Part shown: positions 16,972 to 26,306 of the stretch, in pieces
Layout: each line of letters opens with the position of its first letter
How positions within the stretch are numbered: the first letter of the stretch is position 1
Assembly: GCA_045124465.1 (NCBI GenBank)
Contig: JBGVLV010000022.1
Span: 62,001 to 126,000 of the forward strand
Length of the DNA stretch: 64,000 nucleotides
Origin: Scatosoma sp045124465
GTDB taxonomy: Bacteria; Bacillota; Clostridia; Christensenellales; Borkfalkiaceae
Direction: 5' to 3'
Program-made: the position numbers and the translations under genes
The notes under the pieces: generated by a model
The model's database searches: none
Told to the model about the DNA's origin: nothing
The model's input: only the letters and a program-made list of their open reading frames with translations

Positions 16972-17955
16972 ATGTCGTATAAAATGGACGTTACCTATAC
17001 GTGCGGCGTTATCGCCGCGCGGGAAAAATACCTTTTGAAAGATCGTATATTACGACTTTGCGAATTGAGCGCGGAGGAGGCGTTCCGCCTTCTTCTCGAA
17101 AGCGGATTCGGCGGGGGCGCGGATACGACGGCAAGCGTTTACGAGTACGAAAAACTCATTGCGGTCGAGGAGGAAAAACTCGACGCGTTTATCCGCGAAT
17201 ACGCACCCTCCCAAGCGGAGAAAGCGTATTTTCTCGCGCCCCGCGATTTCCACAACGCGAAAGCGCTTGTGAAAGCGGCGTATCTCGGCGAAAACGAGGA
17301 ACGTATGCTCGCGGGCGAAGGTCTTATCGGAATAGAAACGCTCCGCAGCTGCGTTGCGAGCGGCGATTTTACGCCGATCAAGGAAGTATCGCCCGAACTG
17401 AAAGACGCTTGCGAGGCGGCGACGGCGTTGTTGCGGGAAGAGCCTTCGGGTGCGAAACTGGGCGCGATCTTCGAAAAAGCGTTGTACGCGTATTTGGGAA
17501 CGCTTGCAAAGCATAAAAAGGTATTGAAAAATTTGCTTACCGCAAAAGCGGATATGACGAATATTTTGACGGCGCTCCGCGCGGGGGATATGGAAACGGC
17601 GAAAGACAAGTTCCTGCCCGCGGGAAAACTGACCGAGAAAGAGCTGGAAAAACTCTTCCTCGAAGACAGCGAACGCGCGGTGAAAGAATTTTCGAAAACG
17701 CCGTACGCGGAATTTGTTCGCGTATGTTTCGAGGCGAAGGAAAAACGGTTGCCGCTGACGGAGGCGGAGAAAATACGCGATTCCTACGACGGGGCGTATT
17801 TCTCGGCAAGGCGGTACGATCTGGAAAGATCGGAACCGTTCCTGTACTACGTATACCGCTTGAAAGCGGAGAATACGAACGTGCGGATCGTTTTCGCCTG
17901 TCTTTTGGCGGGGCTTGGCGAACAGGACGTAAAACGCCGTTTGCGTGTTTTTTGA
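16972..17955 (+). CDS. ntpC: V-type ATPase subunit C (central-stalk adaptor, d subunit)
   Basis: The 327-residue all-helical protein matches the C/d family, the socket that connects the central stalk to the K ring. Typical are the repeated hairpin segments (AREKYLLKDRILRLCE and FHNAKALVKAAYLG) and the ending NVRIVFACLLAGL. I chose the ATG at 16972, seven bases after GAGG, over the GTG immediately before it. Confidence 0.9.
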   Translation: MSYKMDVTYTCGVIAAREKYLLKDRILRLCELSAEEAFRLLLESGFGGGADTTASVYEYEKLIAVEEEKLDAFIREYAPSQAEKAYFLAPRDFHNAKALVKAAYLGENEERMLAGEGLIGIETLRSCVASGDFTPIKEVSPELKDACEAATALLREEPSGAKLGAIFEKALYAYLGTLAKHKKVLKNLLTAKADMTNILTALRAGDMETAKDKFLPAGKLTEKELEKLFLEDSERAVKEFSKTPYAEFVRVCFEAKEKRLPLTEAEKIRDSYDGAYFSARRYDLERSEPFLYYVYRLKAENTNVRIVFACLLAGLGEQDVKRRLRVF

Positions 17956-17964
17956 GGTGCGGAT

Positions 17965-18285
17965 ATGACGGGAAAAACGGCTATCGTCGGTAGCGGCGAC
18001 GGTATAATGGTATTTAAAGCGGCGGGCGTGGATACGTTCCTTGCCGAGGACGAAAAGAAAGCGCGGGAGATACTGCGTAAAATAGCGAAAGAATATCAGA
18101 TCATATTTTTGACGGAAGAGCTTGCCCGTCCGTTGACGGAGTTTTTAAAACGGTTCGACGAAGAACCGTACCCCGTTGTCGCGACCATTCCCTCGGGCGG
18201 TGGTTCGGACGGTTACGGTATGGACGTTCTGAAAAACGCTATGGAACGCGCGCTCGGCGTGGATATTCTGTTTAATAAAGATTGA
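17965..18285 (+). CDS. ntpG: V-type ATPase subunit F (central stalk)
   Basis: This 106-residue Rossmann-like protein (TAIVGSGDGIMVFKAAGV at the start, IIFLTEELARPL in the middle) is subunit F, which regulates the rotor with subunit D. It carries the symbol ntpG in the Enterococcus naming. It starts 9 bases after ntpC. Confidence 0.9.
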   Translation: MTGKTAIVGSGDGIMVFKAAGVDTFLAEDEKKAREILRKIAKEYQIIFLTEELARPLTEFLKRFDEEPYPVVATIPSGGGSDGYGMDVLKNAMERALGVDILFNKD

Positions 18286-18299
18286 GAGGTTGTTTAGGT

Positions 18300-20066
18300 A
18301 TGGCAGGTAAAACGGTAAAAATTTCCGGACCATTGATCATAGCCGAAGGTATGGCGGACGCGAAACTTTACGACGTCGTACGCGTATCGGAAAAAGGTCT
18401 TATCGGCGAAATAATCGAACTTCGCGGCGATAAAGCCTCTATTCAGGTATACGAAGAAACTTCGGGACTTGGTCCCGGCGAAGAAGTATACTCCACGGGC
18501 GAACCGTTGTCGGCGGAGCTTGCGCCCGGTCTTATCACGGGTATTTTCGACGGGATCCAACGCCCGCTCACCGCGCTGTATTTCAAATACGGCGACCGTA
18601 TCTCGCGCGGCGTGTCCGTCAATAACCTCGACAGAGAAAAGAAATGGACGTTCGTGCCCAAGGTCAAGGTGGGCGATACGGTAGCGGAAGGGGATATCCT
18701 CGGCGTGGTAGCCGAAACGGAGATCGTCGAGCATAGAATACTCGTACCCGTAGGCTACGCGGGCAAAGTCCTTTCCATTGCCGAGGGCGAGTATACGATA
18801 GAAGAACCGATCGCGGAGATCAATACGGAAAACGGTAAAAAATCGGTCGCGATGCTCCGCAAATGGCCCGTGCGTAAGGGCAGACCTTATAAGGAAAAAC
18901 TTTCGCCCGATAAACCTATGGTAACGGGTCAGCGCGTCATCGATACGTTGTTCCCCATAGCCAAAGGCGGCGTTGCGGCGGTACCCGGTCCGTTCGGGAG
19001 CGGGAAAACGGTCGTGCAACACCAGCTTGCGAAATGGGCGGACGCGGACATCATCGTATACGTAGGCTGCGGCGAGCGCGGCAACGAGATGACGGACGTT
19101 TTGAACGAGTTCCCCGAACTCAAAGACCCGAAAACGGGCGAACCGTTGATGAAACGTACGGTATTGATCGCGAATACTTCGGATATGCCCGTTGCGGCGC
19201 GAGAGGCGTCCATTTATACGGGTATCACGATTGCGGAATATTTCCGCGATATGGGTTACAGCGTGGCGATCATGGCGGACTCGACCTCCCGTTGGGCGGA
19301 GGCGCTCCGCGAGATGAGCGGCCGTTTGGAAGAAATGCCCGGCGACGAGGGCTATCCCGCGTATCTTGCCTCCCGACTTGCGGAATTTTACGAACGCGCG
19401 GGTATCGTAAAACTTCTCGGTTCGTCCGAGCGTATCGGTTCGGTCACGGCGATCGGCGCGGTGTCGCCTCCCGGCGGCGATCTGAGCGAACCCGTCGCGC
19501 AGGCTACGCTCCGTATCGTCAAAGTGTTCTGGGGCTTGTCCTCCGCGCTTGCGTATAAACGGCATTTCCCCGCGATCGACTGGCTCGTCAGCTATTCCCT
19601 GTACGCAGATAAAATGAAAGAATGGTACGACGAAACGATCGGCGCGGACTTTTTCAAATACCGTCAGTTCGTTATGACCATTTTGCAAGAGGAGGCGGAA
19701 CTGGACGAGATCGTGCGGTTGGTCGGTATGGACGCGCTGTCCTCCAAAGACCGTCTGACGATGGAAACGGCGAAGATCGTGCGCGAGGACTATCTGCACC
19801 AGAACGCGTTCCACGAAGTGGATACGTTCACCTCTATGCGGAAACAGTTTTTAATGCTCAAACTCATTTACGAGTTCAACCGCTTGGCGGGCGAGGCGAT
19901 CGCAAGCTATGCCGATCTTAACGAGATATTGAATTGTTCGTGTAAAGAAAAGATCGGTCGTGCGAAATATATCGAAGAAGAGAACTTGTCGGCGTTCGAC
20001 GAGATCTTCAAAACGATGACGACGGAACTCAAAGCGCTTGCGGAAGGAGGCAACGACGATGTTTAA
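18300..20066 (+). CDS. ntpA: V-type ATPase catalytic subunit A
   Basis: The 588-residue protein is the ATP-hydrolysing subunit. The P-loop is GPFGSGKTVVQHQL near residue 230, followed by the GERGNEM motif and DSTSRWAEALREMSGRL. The non-homologous insert of A subunits (about residues 110-200) is present. The ATG at 18300 gives the usual start AGKTVKISGPLIIAEGM, and the upstream TTG at 18282 would overlap ntpG. The gene overlaps ntpB by 8 bases. Confidence 0.98.
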   Translation: MAGKTVKISGPLIIAEGMADAKLYDVVRVSEKGLIGEIIELRGDKASIQVYEETSGLGPGEEVYSTGEPLSAELAPGLITGIFDGIQRPLTALYFKYGDRISRGVSVNNLDREKKWTFVPKVKVGDTVAEGDILGVVAETEIVEHRILVPVGYAGKVLSIAEGEYTIEEPIAEINTENGKKSVAMLRKWPVRKGRPYKEKLSPDKPMVTGQRVIDTLFPIAKGGVAAVPGPFGSGKTVVQHQLAKWADADIIVYVGCGERGNEMTDVLNEFPELKDPKTGEPLMKRTVLIANTSDMPVAAREASIYTGITIAEYFRDMGYSVAIMADSTSRWAEALREMSGRLEEMPGDEGYPAYLASRLAEFYERAGIVKLLGSSERIGSVTAIGAVSPPGGDLSEPVAQATLRIVKVFWGLSSALAYKRHFPAIDWLVSYSLYADKMKEWYDETIGADFFKYRQFVMTILQEEAELDEIVRLVGMDALSSKDRLTMETAKIVREDYLHQNAFHEVDTFTSMRKQFLMLKLIYEFNRLAGEAIASYADLNEILNCSCKEKIGRAKYIEEENLSAFDEIFKTMTTELKALAEGGNDDV

Positions 20067-21450
20067 GGAATATAAGACCATTCGCGAAGTCGTCGGACCT
20101 TTGATGGTGGTCGAAGGCGTCGAGGGCGTAAAATACAACGAACTTGTGGATATCGTCAACACGAACGGCGAGATACGCCGCGGCAAGGTGTTGGAGATAA
20201 ACCGCGATAAAGCGGTCGTTCAGCTTTTCGAAAACTCGCAGGGCTTGCAGATCTCGGGCGCAAAAGCGCGGTTCTTGGGCCACAGTCAGGAACTTGCTGT
20301 GTCCGAAGATATGCTCGGTCGCGTATTCGACGGTATGGGCAATCCCCGCGACGGCGGCGCGCCCGTTATCCCCGAAAAGAAAATGGACATCAACGGCGAG
20401 CCGATCAACCCCGCCGCGCGCGACTATCCCAACGAATTTATCCAGACGGGCGTTTCGGCGATTGACGGTCTGAATACGCTCGTACGCGGTCAGAAATTAC
20501 CCGTGTTCTCGATGAGCGGTCTGCCGCACGCGGAACTTGCGGCGCAGATCGCAAGACAGGCGAAAGTGCGTAGCGGCGATTGTAAATTCGCCGTCGTGTT
20601 CGCCGCGATCGGTATCACGTTCGAGGAGGCGCAGTATTTCGTTGACGATTTCAAGAAAACGGGCGCGATCGAAAGAACGGTGCTGTTCACCAACCTCGCC
20701 AACGACCCCGCGGTCGAGCGTATCGCCACCCCGCGTATGGCGCTCACGTGCGCGGAATATCTCGCGTTCGAGAAAGGTATGCACGTGCTGGTCATTATGA
20801 CGGACATTACCAACTATGCCGAGGCGCTCCGCGAAGTATCCGCGGCAAGGCGCGAAGTACCCGGTCGGCGCGGTTATCCCGGATATTTGTACACCGACCT
20901 TGCGAGCTTGTACGAACGCGCGGGTCGTATCCGCGGGAAGGAAGGCTCTATCACGCAGATCCCCATTCTGACGATGCCAGAGGACGATAAAACGCACCCC
21001 ATTCCCGACTTGACGGGATATATCACGGAAGGGCAGATCATTCTTTCGCGCGATCTTTATAAACGCGGTATCAATCCGCCCATCGACGTTTTGCCTTCGC
21101 TTTCGAGATTGAAAGATAAAGGTATCGGTAAGAACAAGACCCGTGAGGATCACGCGGACACGATGAACCAGTTGTTCGCGGCGTACGCGCGAGGCAAGGA
21201 AAGTAAGGAACTTTCCGCAATACTCGGCGAGGCGGCGCTCTCGGACGTGGATAAATTGTACGCGAAATTTGCGGAGGCGTTCGAAGAGAACTACGTATCG
21301 CAAGGTTTTACGACGGACAGAACGATCGAAGAAACGCTCGATCTGGGTTGGAAACTGTTGAAAATATTGCCCAAGGGCGAACTCAAACGTATCCGCACGG
21401 AATATATCGAGAAATATATGTCCGAGGATAAGGACGCGGACGCAGAATAA
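20059..21450 (+). CDS. ntpB: V-type ATPase regulatory subunit B
   Basis: The 463-residue non-catalytic subunit alternates with subunit A in the head. Characteristic segments are EYKTIREVVGPLMVVEGV, QTGVSAIDGLNTLVRGQKLP, FSMSGLPHAELAAQIARQ (degenerate P-loop), and RRGYPGYLYTDLASLYERAG. The ATG at 20059 follows AAGGAGG and lies inside the end of ntpA, indicating coupling. Confidence 0.98.
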   Translation: MFKEYKTIREVVGPLMVVEGVEGVKYNELVDIVNTNGEIRRGKVLEINRDKAVVQLFENSQGLQISGAKARFLGHSQELAVSEDMLGRVFDGMGNPRDGGAPVIPEKKMDINGEPINPAARDYPNEFIQTGVSAIDGLNTLVRGQKLPVFSMSGLPHAELAAQIARQAKVRSGDCKFAVVFAAIGITFEEAQYFVDDFKKTGAIERTVLFTNLANDPAVERIATPRMALTCAEYLAFEKGMHVLVIMTDITNYAEALREVSAARREVPGRRGYPGYLYTDLASLYERAGRIRGKEGSITQIPILTMPEDDKTHPIPDLTGYITEGQIILSRDLYKRGINPPIDVLPSLSRLKDKGIGKNKTREDHADTMNQLFAAYARGKESKELSAILGEAALSDVDKLYAKFAEAFEENYVSQGFTTDRTIEETLDLGWKLLKILPKGELKRIRTEYIEKYMSEDKDADAE

Positions 21451-21467
21451 AAACGGAGTAGGTGCAG

Positions 21468-22088
21468 ATGGCAAGGCTTAACGTAAACCCTACGCGTATG
21501 GAACTGAAAAAGTTGAAAGCACGGCTTTCGACGGCGGTACGCGGGCATAAGCTTTTAAAAGATAAATCGGATGAAATGGTCCGCCGTTTCACCGTCATTC
21601 TGCGCGAGGCGAAACGGTTGCGCGAAGAGGTGGAGAAAGAGCTTTCCGAAGTTTTGAAACAATTCTCCATCGCGCGTAGCGTTACGCCGCCGAACGTTGC
21701 GGAAACGGCGTTTTCGATGTCCGCCGTAGCGGTTAAGGCCGAATGTGGCGTGGAGAGCGTTATGGGCGTGGAAGTGCCGAAAGTTACTCTTTCCGAGCAA
21801 CGGCGCACGGACGGACTTCCGTACGCGTACTCGGAAATAACGGGCGAGGCGGACTATTCGGTACAAAAAGCCTCCGACCTTCTCCCGAAAATGGTGGCGT
21901 TGGCGCAAACGGAAAAGACGGTGCGAATGCTTGCCGAAGAGATCGAGCGCAACAAACGCAGAGTCAACGCGCTCGAATACGTTATGATCCCGCAGCTCGA
22001 AGAAACGATCAAGTTTATCAAAGACAAACTGGACGAGAACGAACGCGCGGCGGTCGTGAGATTGATGAAAGTAAAAAGTAAAGCGTAA
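21468..22088 (+). CDS. ntpD: V-type ATPase subunit D (central stalk)
   Basis: The 206-residue protein begins ARLNVNPTRMELKKLKARL, the signature of subunit D, the gamma-like rotor shaft. Two long helices flank a short middle. I use the ATG at 21468 after CGGAG, because a GTG two codons upstream overlaps the Shine-Dalgarno site. It ends the ntp operon. No strong terminator is visible before the following FNT gene 29 bases later. Confidence 0.95.
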   Translation: MARLNVNPTRMELKKLKARLSTAVRGHKLLKDKSDEMVRRFTVILREAKRLREEVEKELSEVLKQFSIARSVTPPNVAETAFSMSAVAVKAECGVESVMGVEVPKVTLSEQRRTDGLPYAYSEITGEADYSVQKASDLLPKMVALAQTEKTVRMLAEEIERNKRRVNALEYVMIPQLEETIKFIKDKLDENERAAVVRLMKVKSKA

Positions 22089-22117
22089 GGAAAACGCTTT
22101 TCAGGGAAGAATAAGAT

Positions 22118-22828
22118 ATGCAGTTGAAAAAATTTGAAAAAATGACCAAGGCAGAAGTTATGACTTTCTGCCTTATGGCGCTTTGTTCGGGACTTGTGAT
22201 CGGTATCGGCGGCGTTTCGTCGCTCCTTGCAAACTCTTTGTACGGGGAATGGGGCAGGCTCGTCGGGGGAGCGTTGTTCTCGCTCGGCATTTTCGCTATC
22301 GTTACGTTTGAAATGCGCTTGTTTACGGGCATGGTCGCGGATATTCCCACGATAGGGCTGAAAAACAGCTGGAAATTACCCGTCTGTTTCCTTTGTAATA
22401 TCCTCGGCGTAGCGATTGTCGCGCTCTTGGCGTATTATTCGCCCGTTTCCGAACGTATCGTCGCGCAGGGCAAAGCGGTCGTTTCCGGTAAACTCGCCGC
22501 AGAGCAATGGGCGATAAGAGCGCTCTGTTCCTCTATTTTGTGCGGTATACTCATCACGCTTTCCGTGAAATCGGTACGTTATGCGCCTAAAAAAGGTCTG
22601 AGCGCAACGGTCGGCGTTATTTTTCCCATTATCGTGTTCGCTTTCTGCGGTTTCGATCATTCGGTCGCGAATATGCTCTACTTCTATTATTTGGGCGAAA
22701 TTTCGTGGAAGATCGTCGGATATATCCTTCTCACCGTGCTCGGAAATATCCTCGGCGGCGTAGCCTTGCCGATCGTCCTCCTGTTCAAAGAGCGTACAGA
22801 GCAAAAAAAGTTGGATAAAAACGAATAA
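22118..22828 (+). CDS. Formate/nitrite transporter (FNT) family channel
   Basis: The 236-residue protein has six hydrophobic segments with FNT features: SGLVIGIGGVSSLLANS in helix 1, TFEMRLFTG in the broken helix, CNILGVAIVALL, and CGFDHSVANMLYF with the pore histidine. The family carries formate, nitrite, lactate or hydrosulfide as weak acids, and I cannot assign the substrate from sequence. Formate exchange is likely for a fermenter. It may be partly cotranscribed with the V-ATPase genes, and it ends in its own terminator. Confidence 0.9.
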   Translation: MQLKKFEKMTKAEVMTFCLMALCSGLVIGIGGVSSLLANSLYGEWGRLVGGALFSLGIFAIVTFEMRLFTGMVADIPTIGLKNSWKLPVCFLCNILGVAIVALLAYYSPVSERIVAQGKAVVSGKLAAEQWAIRALCSSILCGILITLSVKSVRYAPKKGLSATVGVIFPIIVFAFCGFDHSVANMLYFYYLGEISWKIVGYILLTVLGNILGGVALPIVLLFKERTEQKKLDKNE

Positions 22829-22851
22829 ATACCGTTTCCGTTGAATACGAT

Positions 22852-22880
22852 AAAAGACGAATTTCCCATTCGTCTTTTTT
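22852..22880 (+). terminator. Terminator after the FNT gene
   Basis: An 11-bp stem AAAAGACGAAT/ATTCGTCTTTT (22852-22862 with 22868-22878) has a TTCCC loop and leads into T residues. Confidence 0.9.
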
Positions 22881-22945
22881 TCGTGGGGAAAATTTTGTTG
22901 CGTGTGTTCGCTGTAAAAAATTTTCGATAAATTTCCTCTAAATGC

Positions 22946-22974
22946 TTGACAACGCATTCCGTCCGTGTTACAAT
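22946..22974 (+). promoter_or_regulatory. Sigma-A promoter of the arsR-type/P-type ATPase operon
   Basis: TTGACA (22946-22951), a 17-base spacer and TACAAT (22969-22974), immediately upstream of an inverted-repeat operator. Confidence 0.85.
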
Positions 22975-22976
22975 AT

Positions 22977-23004
22977 ATTTGAACATTTGAATAATTGTTC
23001 AAAT
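22977..23004. promoter_or_regulatory. ArsR/SmtB-type operator
   Basis: ATTTGAACA (22977-22985) and its exact inverse TGTTCAAAT (22996-23004) are separated by 10 bases. The TGAACA half-sites and spacing fit the 12-2-12 operators of CzrA, SmtB and CadC repressors. The repeat covers the expected transcription start, so a bound repressor would block initiation until metal releases it. Confidence 0.85.
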
Positions 23005-23026
23005 ATTCCAAGAAGGAGATCAAACA

Positions 23027-23389
23027 ATGACGGAAACGAATTGCGGGCACGAAAGGGAACACGAGCTTGCGGTGGAGAGAGTGAAAGAGAACGTTTTGAT
23101 AAGCGCCGATATTGAGAAAATGTGCGGGATATTCCGTATGCTCGGCGAGGCGAGCCGTTTGAAGATCGTACTTGCGCTTTTGGAAGGGGATATGTGCGTG
23201 TATCACCTGACGGAGGTCTGCGGCGGGACGTTCAGCGGCGTAAGTCATCAACTCCGCGTTTTGCGGGATAATAAGATCGTAAGAACCAGACGGTTCGGAA
23301 AAAATATCGAGTATTCCATTGCCGACGAACACGTGCGGGAAATGGTGGAACTTGCCAAAGCGCATTTGTCCTGTGCCGTAGAAGAATAA
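23027..23389 (+). CDS. ArsR/SmtB family metal-sensing repressor
   Basis: The 120-residue winged-helix protein (FRMLGEASRLKIVLALLEGD, then recognition helix GTFSGVSHQLRVLRD) most likely binds the palindrome upstream of its own gene. In the last helix Asp100, His102 and His113 match the alpha-5 zinc site of CzrA/SmtB, with Cys116 where CzrA has His100. There is also a Cys/His-rich start (CGHEREHE). Zn(II), Co(II) or Cd(II) sensing is therefore likely. The P-type ATPase gene follows after 12 bases. Confidence 0.93.
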   Translation: MTETNCGHEREHELAVERVKENVLISADIEKMCGIFRMLGEASRLKIVLALLEGDMCVYHLTEVCGGTFSGVSHQLRVLRDNKIVRTRRFGKNIEYSIADEHVREMVELAKAHLSCAVEE

Positions 23390-23401
23390 AGAGGTGCGTT
23401 T

Positions 23402-25612
23402 ATGAAAAAGACATTCGAACTGTCGGGACTGGACTGCGCGGCTTGCGCGGCAGAGCTGGAAGAGGAAATAGCTGCGATCGAGGGGATAACTTCCGCGAGC
23501 GTTTCTTTCGTCAATCAGAAACTTACCGTCGAATATACGGACGAGCGCGTTTTGGAAAAGGTCGTTTATGCGGCGAACCATTTTGAAGAGGTGCGGGTAG
23601 TCGAGCCGAACGGGAAAACGGACGACAAGACCGAAACGGAAAAGAAACACAGCCGCGCCGCCAAGGTTGCGCTTTGGACGGCAGATACGATATTGCTTGT
23701 CTTATGCGCGGTATTTTTCATCGTTAAACCAAAGGGCAAAACGTTCGAGATCCTCGAATACATAACGTACGGCGCGTTGTATCTTCTGATCGCCTATCCC
23801 GTTCTGAAATCAACGGTGAAAAATCTGGCGAAAGGCAGGATCTTCGACGAGAACTTCCTGATGACCGTCGCCTCCGTCGGTGCGCTGTTGCTCGGCGAAT
23901 GGTTGGAAGGTATCGCCGTTATGCTGTTGTATCAGATCGGCGAGGCGTTGCAGTCGAAAGCGGTGGAATCCTCGCGGAACTCCGTTTCCGAACTTATGAG
24001 CCTGAAAAGCGAATGGGCGACCGTGCTCGTCGAAAAGGAACACGGCTGTTCTTGCGGACATTGCGAACATGAACACGATCACGGTCACGACCACGATCAC
24101 GAACATGATCACGAAAGCGAACGCGGGGAAACGGAACAGGTCGTAAGACGTCCCGAAGAAGTGAAGATCGGTGATATCTTACTTGTCAAAGCGGGAGAAA
24201 AAGTGCCCGTGGACGGCGTGCTTTTGGATGAAACGGCGGCGCTCGATACCAAATCGTTGACGGGCGAATCGGATATCCGTAAGTTCAAACGCGGCGACGA
24301 GCTGTTATCGGGCTGTATCAACGCGGGAAACGTGTTTACGATGAAAGTCGTCAGACCGTACGAAGACAGCGCGGTAAGTAAGATATTAGATATGGTAGAG
24401 AACGCCTCGTCGCGCAAAGCCGCGCCCGAAAAATTCATCACCAAATTCGCAAGATATTATACGCCGATCGTTTGTATCCTCGCGCTTGCGCTCGCCGTAT
24501 TCGCTCCGCTTTTAAGCGGACTTATCGTGGACGGCAGATTGTATTTCAAAGACTTCGCGCGTTGGGCGCAGTCCGCGCTTACCTTCTTGGTCATTTCCTG
24601 TCCGTGCGCGCTCATTATTTCCGTACCGCTCACTTATTTTTCGGGTATCGGCAGTTGCGCGAAACAGGGCATACTCGTCAAAGGCGCGACCTATCTCGAC
24701 GCGGTAGCGAAAGCCAAAATAGTAGCGTTCGACAAAACGGGCACGCTGACGGAAGGGAATTTCGTCGTTTGCGCGGTTACTCCTGCGGCAGATATGACGG
24801 AAACGGAACTCCTTTCTCTCGTCGCCGCCGTCGAAAAGGGTTCGGCGCACCCCATAGCCAAAGCTTTCGAAAATTATGCCGTCGAGGGCAAAGCGGAACG
24901 TATCGCGGAAATTGCGGGACGGGGTTTGACGGCAGACGTGGACGGTGAACGCGTTCTCGTCGGAAACGCCGAACTTATGCAAGAAAACGGAATAACGGTT
25001 ACGGCGGTAAAGAGCGCGTATACGCTCGTATATGCGGCGAAAAACGGGAAATATCTCGGCTATGTGGAAGTAGGCGATAAACTGCGCGACGAGGCAAAAA
25101 CGGCGATCGAGGAACTGAAAACGCTCGGACTGGAACGCACCGTTATGTTGACGGGCGACAGCGTTGCCCGTGCGGAGAGGATCGCGGAAGAAGTCGGGAT
25201 AGGCGAAGTGAACGCTCAGCTTTTGCCCGACGGGAAACTGAAAAGAGCGGAAGAACTGAAAAAAGAGGGCGGATTGATATACGTAGGCGACGGTATCAAC
25301 GACGCGCCCGTGATGGCGACTTCCGACTGCGCGGCGTCTATGGGGAAACTCGGCAGCGCCGCGGCGGTGGAGGCGTCCGATCTGGTATTGATCTCCGACG
25401 ATTTGAAAGCGTTGCCGCGTTGCGTTCGCATAGCGAGAAAGACGGGCAAGATCGTCGTGCAGAATATCGTGTTTTCCATATTGATGAAAGCGGCGTTTAT
25501 GGCGCTCGGCGTGATCGGGGTACTGCCGCTGTGGCTCGCGGTATTCGCCGACGTAGGCGTTATGTTGCTGGCGGTACTCAATTCTTTCCGTGTGCGTATG
25601 AAAATTAAATAA
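23402..25612 (+). CDS. cadA: Heavy-metal P-type ATPase (Zn/Cd/Co exporter)
   Basis: The 736-residue P1B-type ATPase has an N-terminal metal-binding domain with Cys12-x-x-Cys15 (GLDCAAC), the transmembrane CPC motif near residue 400 (SCPCALIIS), phosphorylation motif DKTGTLTEG at about 444, the HP motif GSAHPIAKA and GDGINDAP near 630. CPC with the cognate ArsR regulator fits Zn2+/Cd2+/Co2+ export. A loop at about residues 213-241, before the actuator domain, is packed with His, Asp and Cys (CSCGHCEHEHDHGHDHDHE) and would add metal sites. Confidence 0.95.
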   Translation: MKKTFELSGLDCAACAAELEEEIAAIEGITSASVSFVNQKLTVEYTDERVLEKVVYAANHFEEVRVVEPNGKTDDKTETEKKHSRAAKVALWTADTILLVLCAVFFIVKPKGKTFEILEYITYGALYLLIAYPVLKSTVKNLAKGRIFDENFLMTVASVGALLLGEWLEGIAVMLLYQIGEALQSKAVESSRNSVSELMSLKSEWATVLVEKEHGCSCGHCEHEHDHGHDHDHEHDHESERGETEQVVRRPEEVKIGDILLVKAGEKVPVDGVLLDETAALDTKSLTGESDIRKFKRGDELLSGCINAGNVFTMKVVRPYEDSAVSKILDMVENASSRKAAPEKFITKFARYYTPIVCILALALAVFAPLLSGLIVDGRLYFKDFARWAQSALTFLVISCPCALIISVPLTYFSGIGSCAKQGILVKGATYLDAVAKAKIVAFDKTGTLTEGNFVVCAVTPAADMTETELLSLVAAVEKGSAHPIAKAFENYAVEGKAERIAEIAGRGLTADVDGERVLVGNAELMQENGITVTAVKSAYTLVYAAKNGKYLGYVEVGDKLRDEAKTAIEELKTLGLERTVMLTGDSVARAERIAEEVGIGEVNAQLLPDGKLKRAEELKKEGGLIYVGDGINDAPVMATSDCAASMGKLGSAAAVEASDLVLISDDLKALPRCVRIARKTGKIVVQNIVFSILMKAAFMALGVIGVLPLWLAVFADVGVMLLAVLNSFRVRMKIK

Positions 25613-25620
25613 AGACGAAA

Positions 25621-25657
25621 AACGAAAAGTCGGGAAAAAGGCTTTTCGTTTTTTTCG
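25621..25657 (+). terminator. Terminator after the P-type ATPase gene
   Basis: AACGAAAAG (25621-25629) pairs with CTTTTCGTT (25642-25650), followed by a T run. Confidence 0.8.
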
Positions 25658-25662
25658 GAATG

Positions 25663-25671
25663 TGTTATAAT
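25663..25671 (+). promoter_or_regulatory. Extended -10 promoter of rdgB
   Basis: TGTTATAAT is a TGn-extended consensus -10 element. There is no good -35 box at the usual distance. Confidence 0.55.
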
Positions 25672-25700
25672 ATACCCATAATATAGTAAAGGAGCGGCGT

Positions 25701-26297
25701 ATGCAGAAGAAAAGAAAGTTGGTCGTTGCATCGGGTAACGCGCATAAATTAAGAGAAATATCGGAAATATTCACCGATTTCGAAGTGGTATCGCAAAAAC
25801 AAATGGGATTCGACGGCGACGTAGAAGAAACGGGTGAAACGTTCGTGGAAAACGCGCTCATCAAAGCCCGTGCGGCGGCAAAAGCGCTCGGGTGTATCGC
25901 GCTTGCGGACGACAGCGGTCTTTGCGTGGACGCGCTCGGCGGCGCTCCGGGAATATATAGCGCGCGGTATAGCGGCGAACACGGCGACGATAAGAAAAAC
26001 CGCGATTTGCTTTTGAAAAATATGCAAGGGATCGCCGACCGTAAAGCGCATTTCACGAGCGCGGTCGCGCTCGTCTATCCCGACGGTAAAGAGCTTGTCG
26101 CGGAAGGAAAAACGTACGGAACTATCCTGCAAGAGGAAATAGGCGACGGCGGGTTCGGATACGACTGTATTTTCGAGAGCGAGGATCTGAATAAATCTTT
26201 CGGACTTGCTACGGCGGAGGAAAAGAACACCGTTTCTCATCGTTTCCGCGCCTTGCAGGCTTTGCTCGTTCAATGGCGGGAAACGGAAAATTCGTGA
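25701..26297 (+). CDS. rdgB: XTP/dITP diphosphatase (RdgB/HAM1 family)
   Basis: This house-cleaning enzyme hydrolyses deaminated purine triphosphates. The 198-residue protein has the substrate-binding start LVVASGNAHKLREI, the motif EETGETFVENALIKA, the catalytic ADDSGLCVDALGGAPGIYSA, and the C-terminal VSHRFRALQAL. AAAGGAGCGG precedes the ATG. The phosphodiesterase gene follows after 9 bases, an arrangement common in Firmicutes. Confidence 0.96.
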   Translation: MQKKRKLVVASGNAHKLREISEIFTDFEVVSQKQMGFDGDVEETGETFVENALIKARAAAKALGCIALADDSGLCVDALGGAPGIYSARYSGEHGDDKKNRDLLLKNMQGIADRKAHFTSAVALVYPDGKELVAEGKTYGTILQEEIGDGGFGYDCIFESEDLNKSFGLATAEEKNTVSHRFRALQALLVQWRETENS

Positions 26298-26306
26298 GGT
26301 GACGGA

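Noticed and set aside
24050..24115. Repetitive CACGATCACGA-like sequence as a DNA repeat
   Set aside because: It is the in-frame codon pattern of the His/Asp-rich loop of the P-type ATPase.
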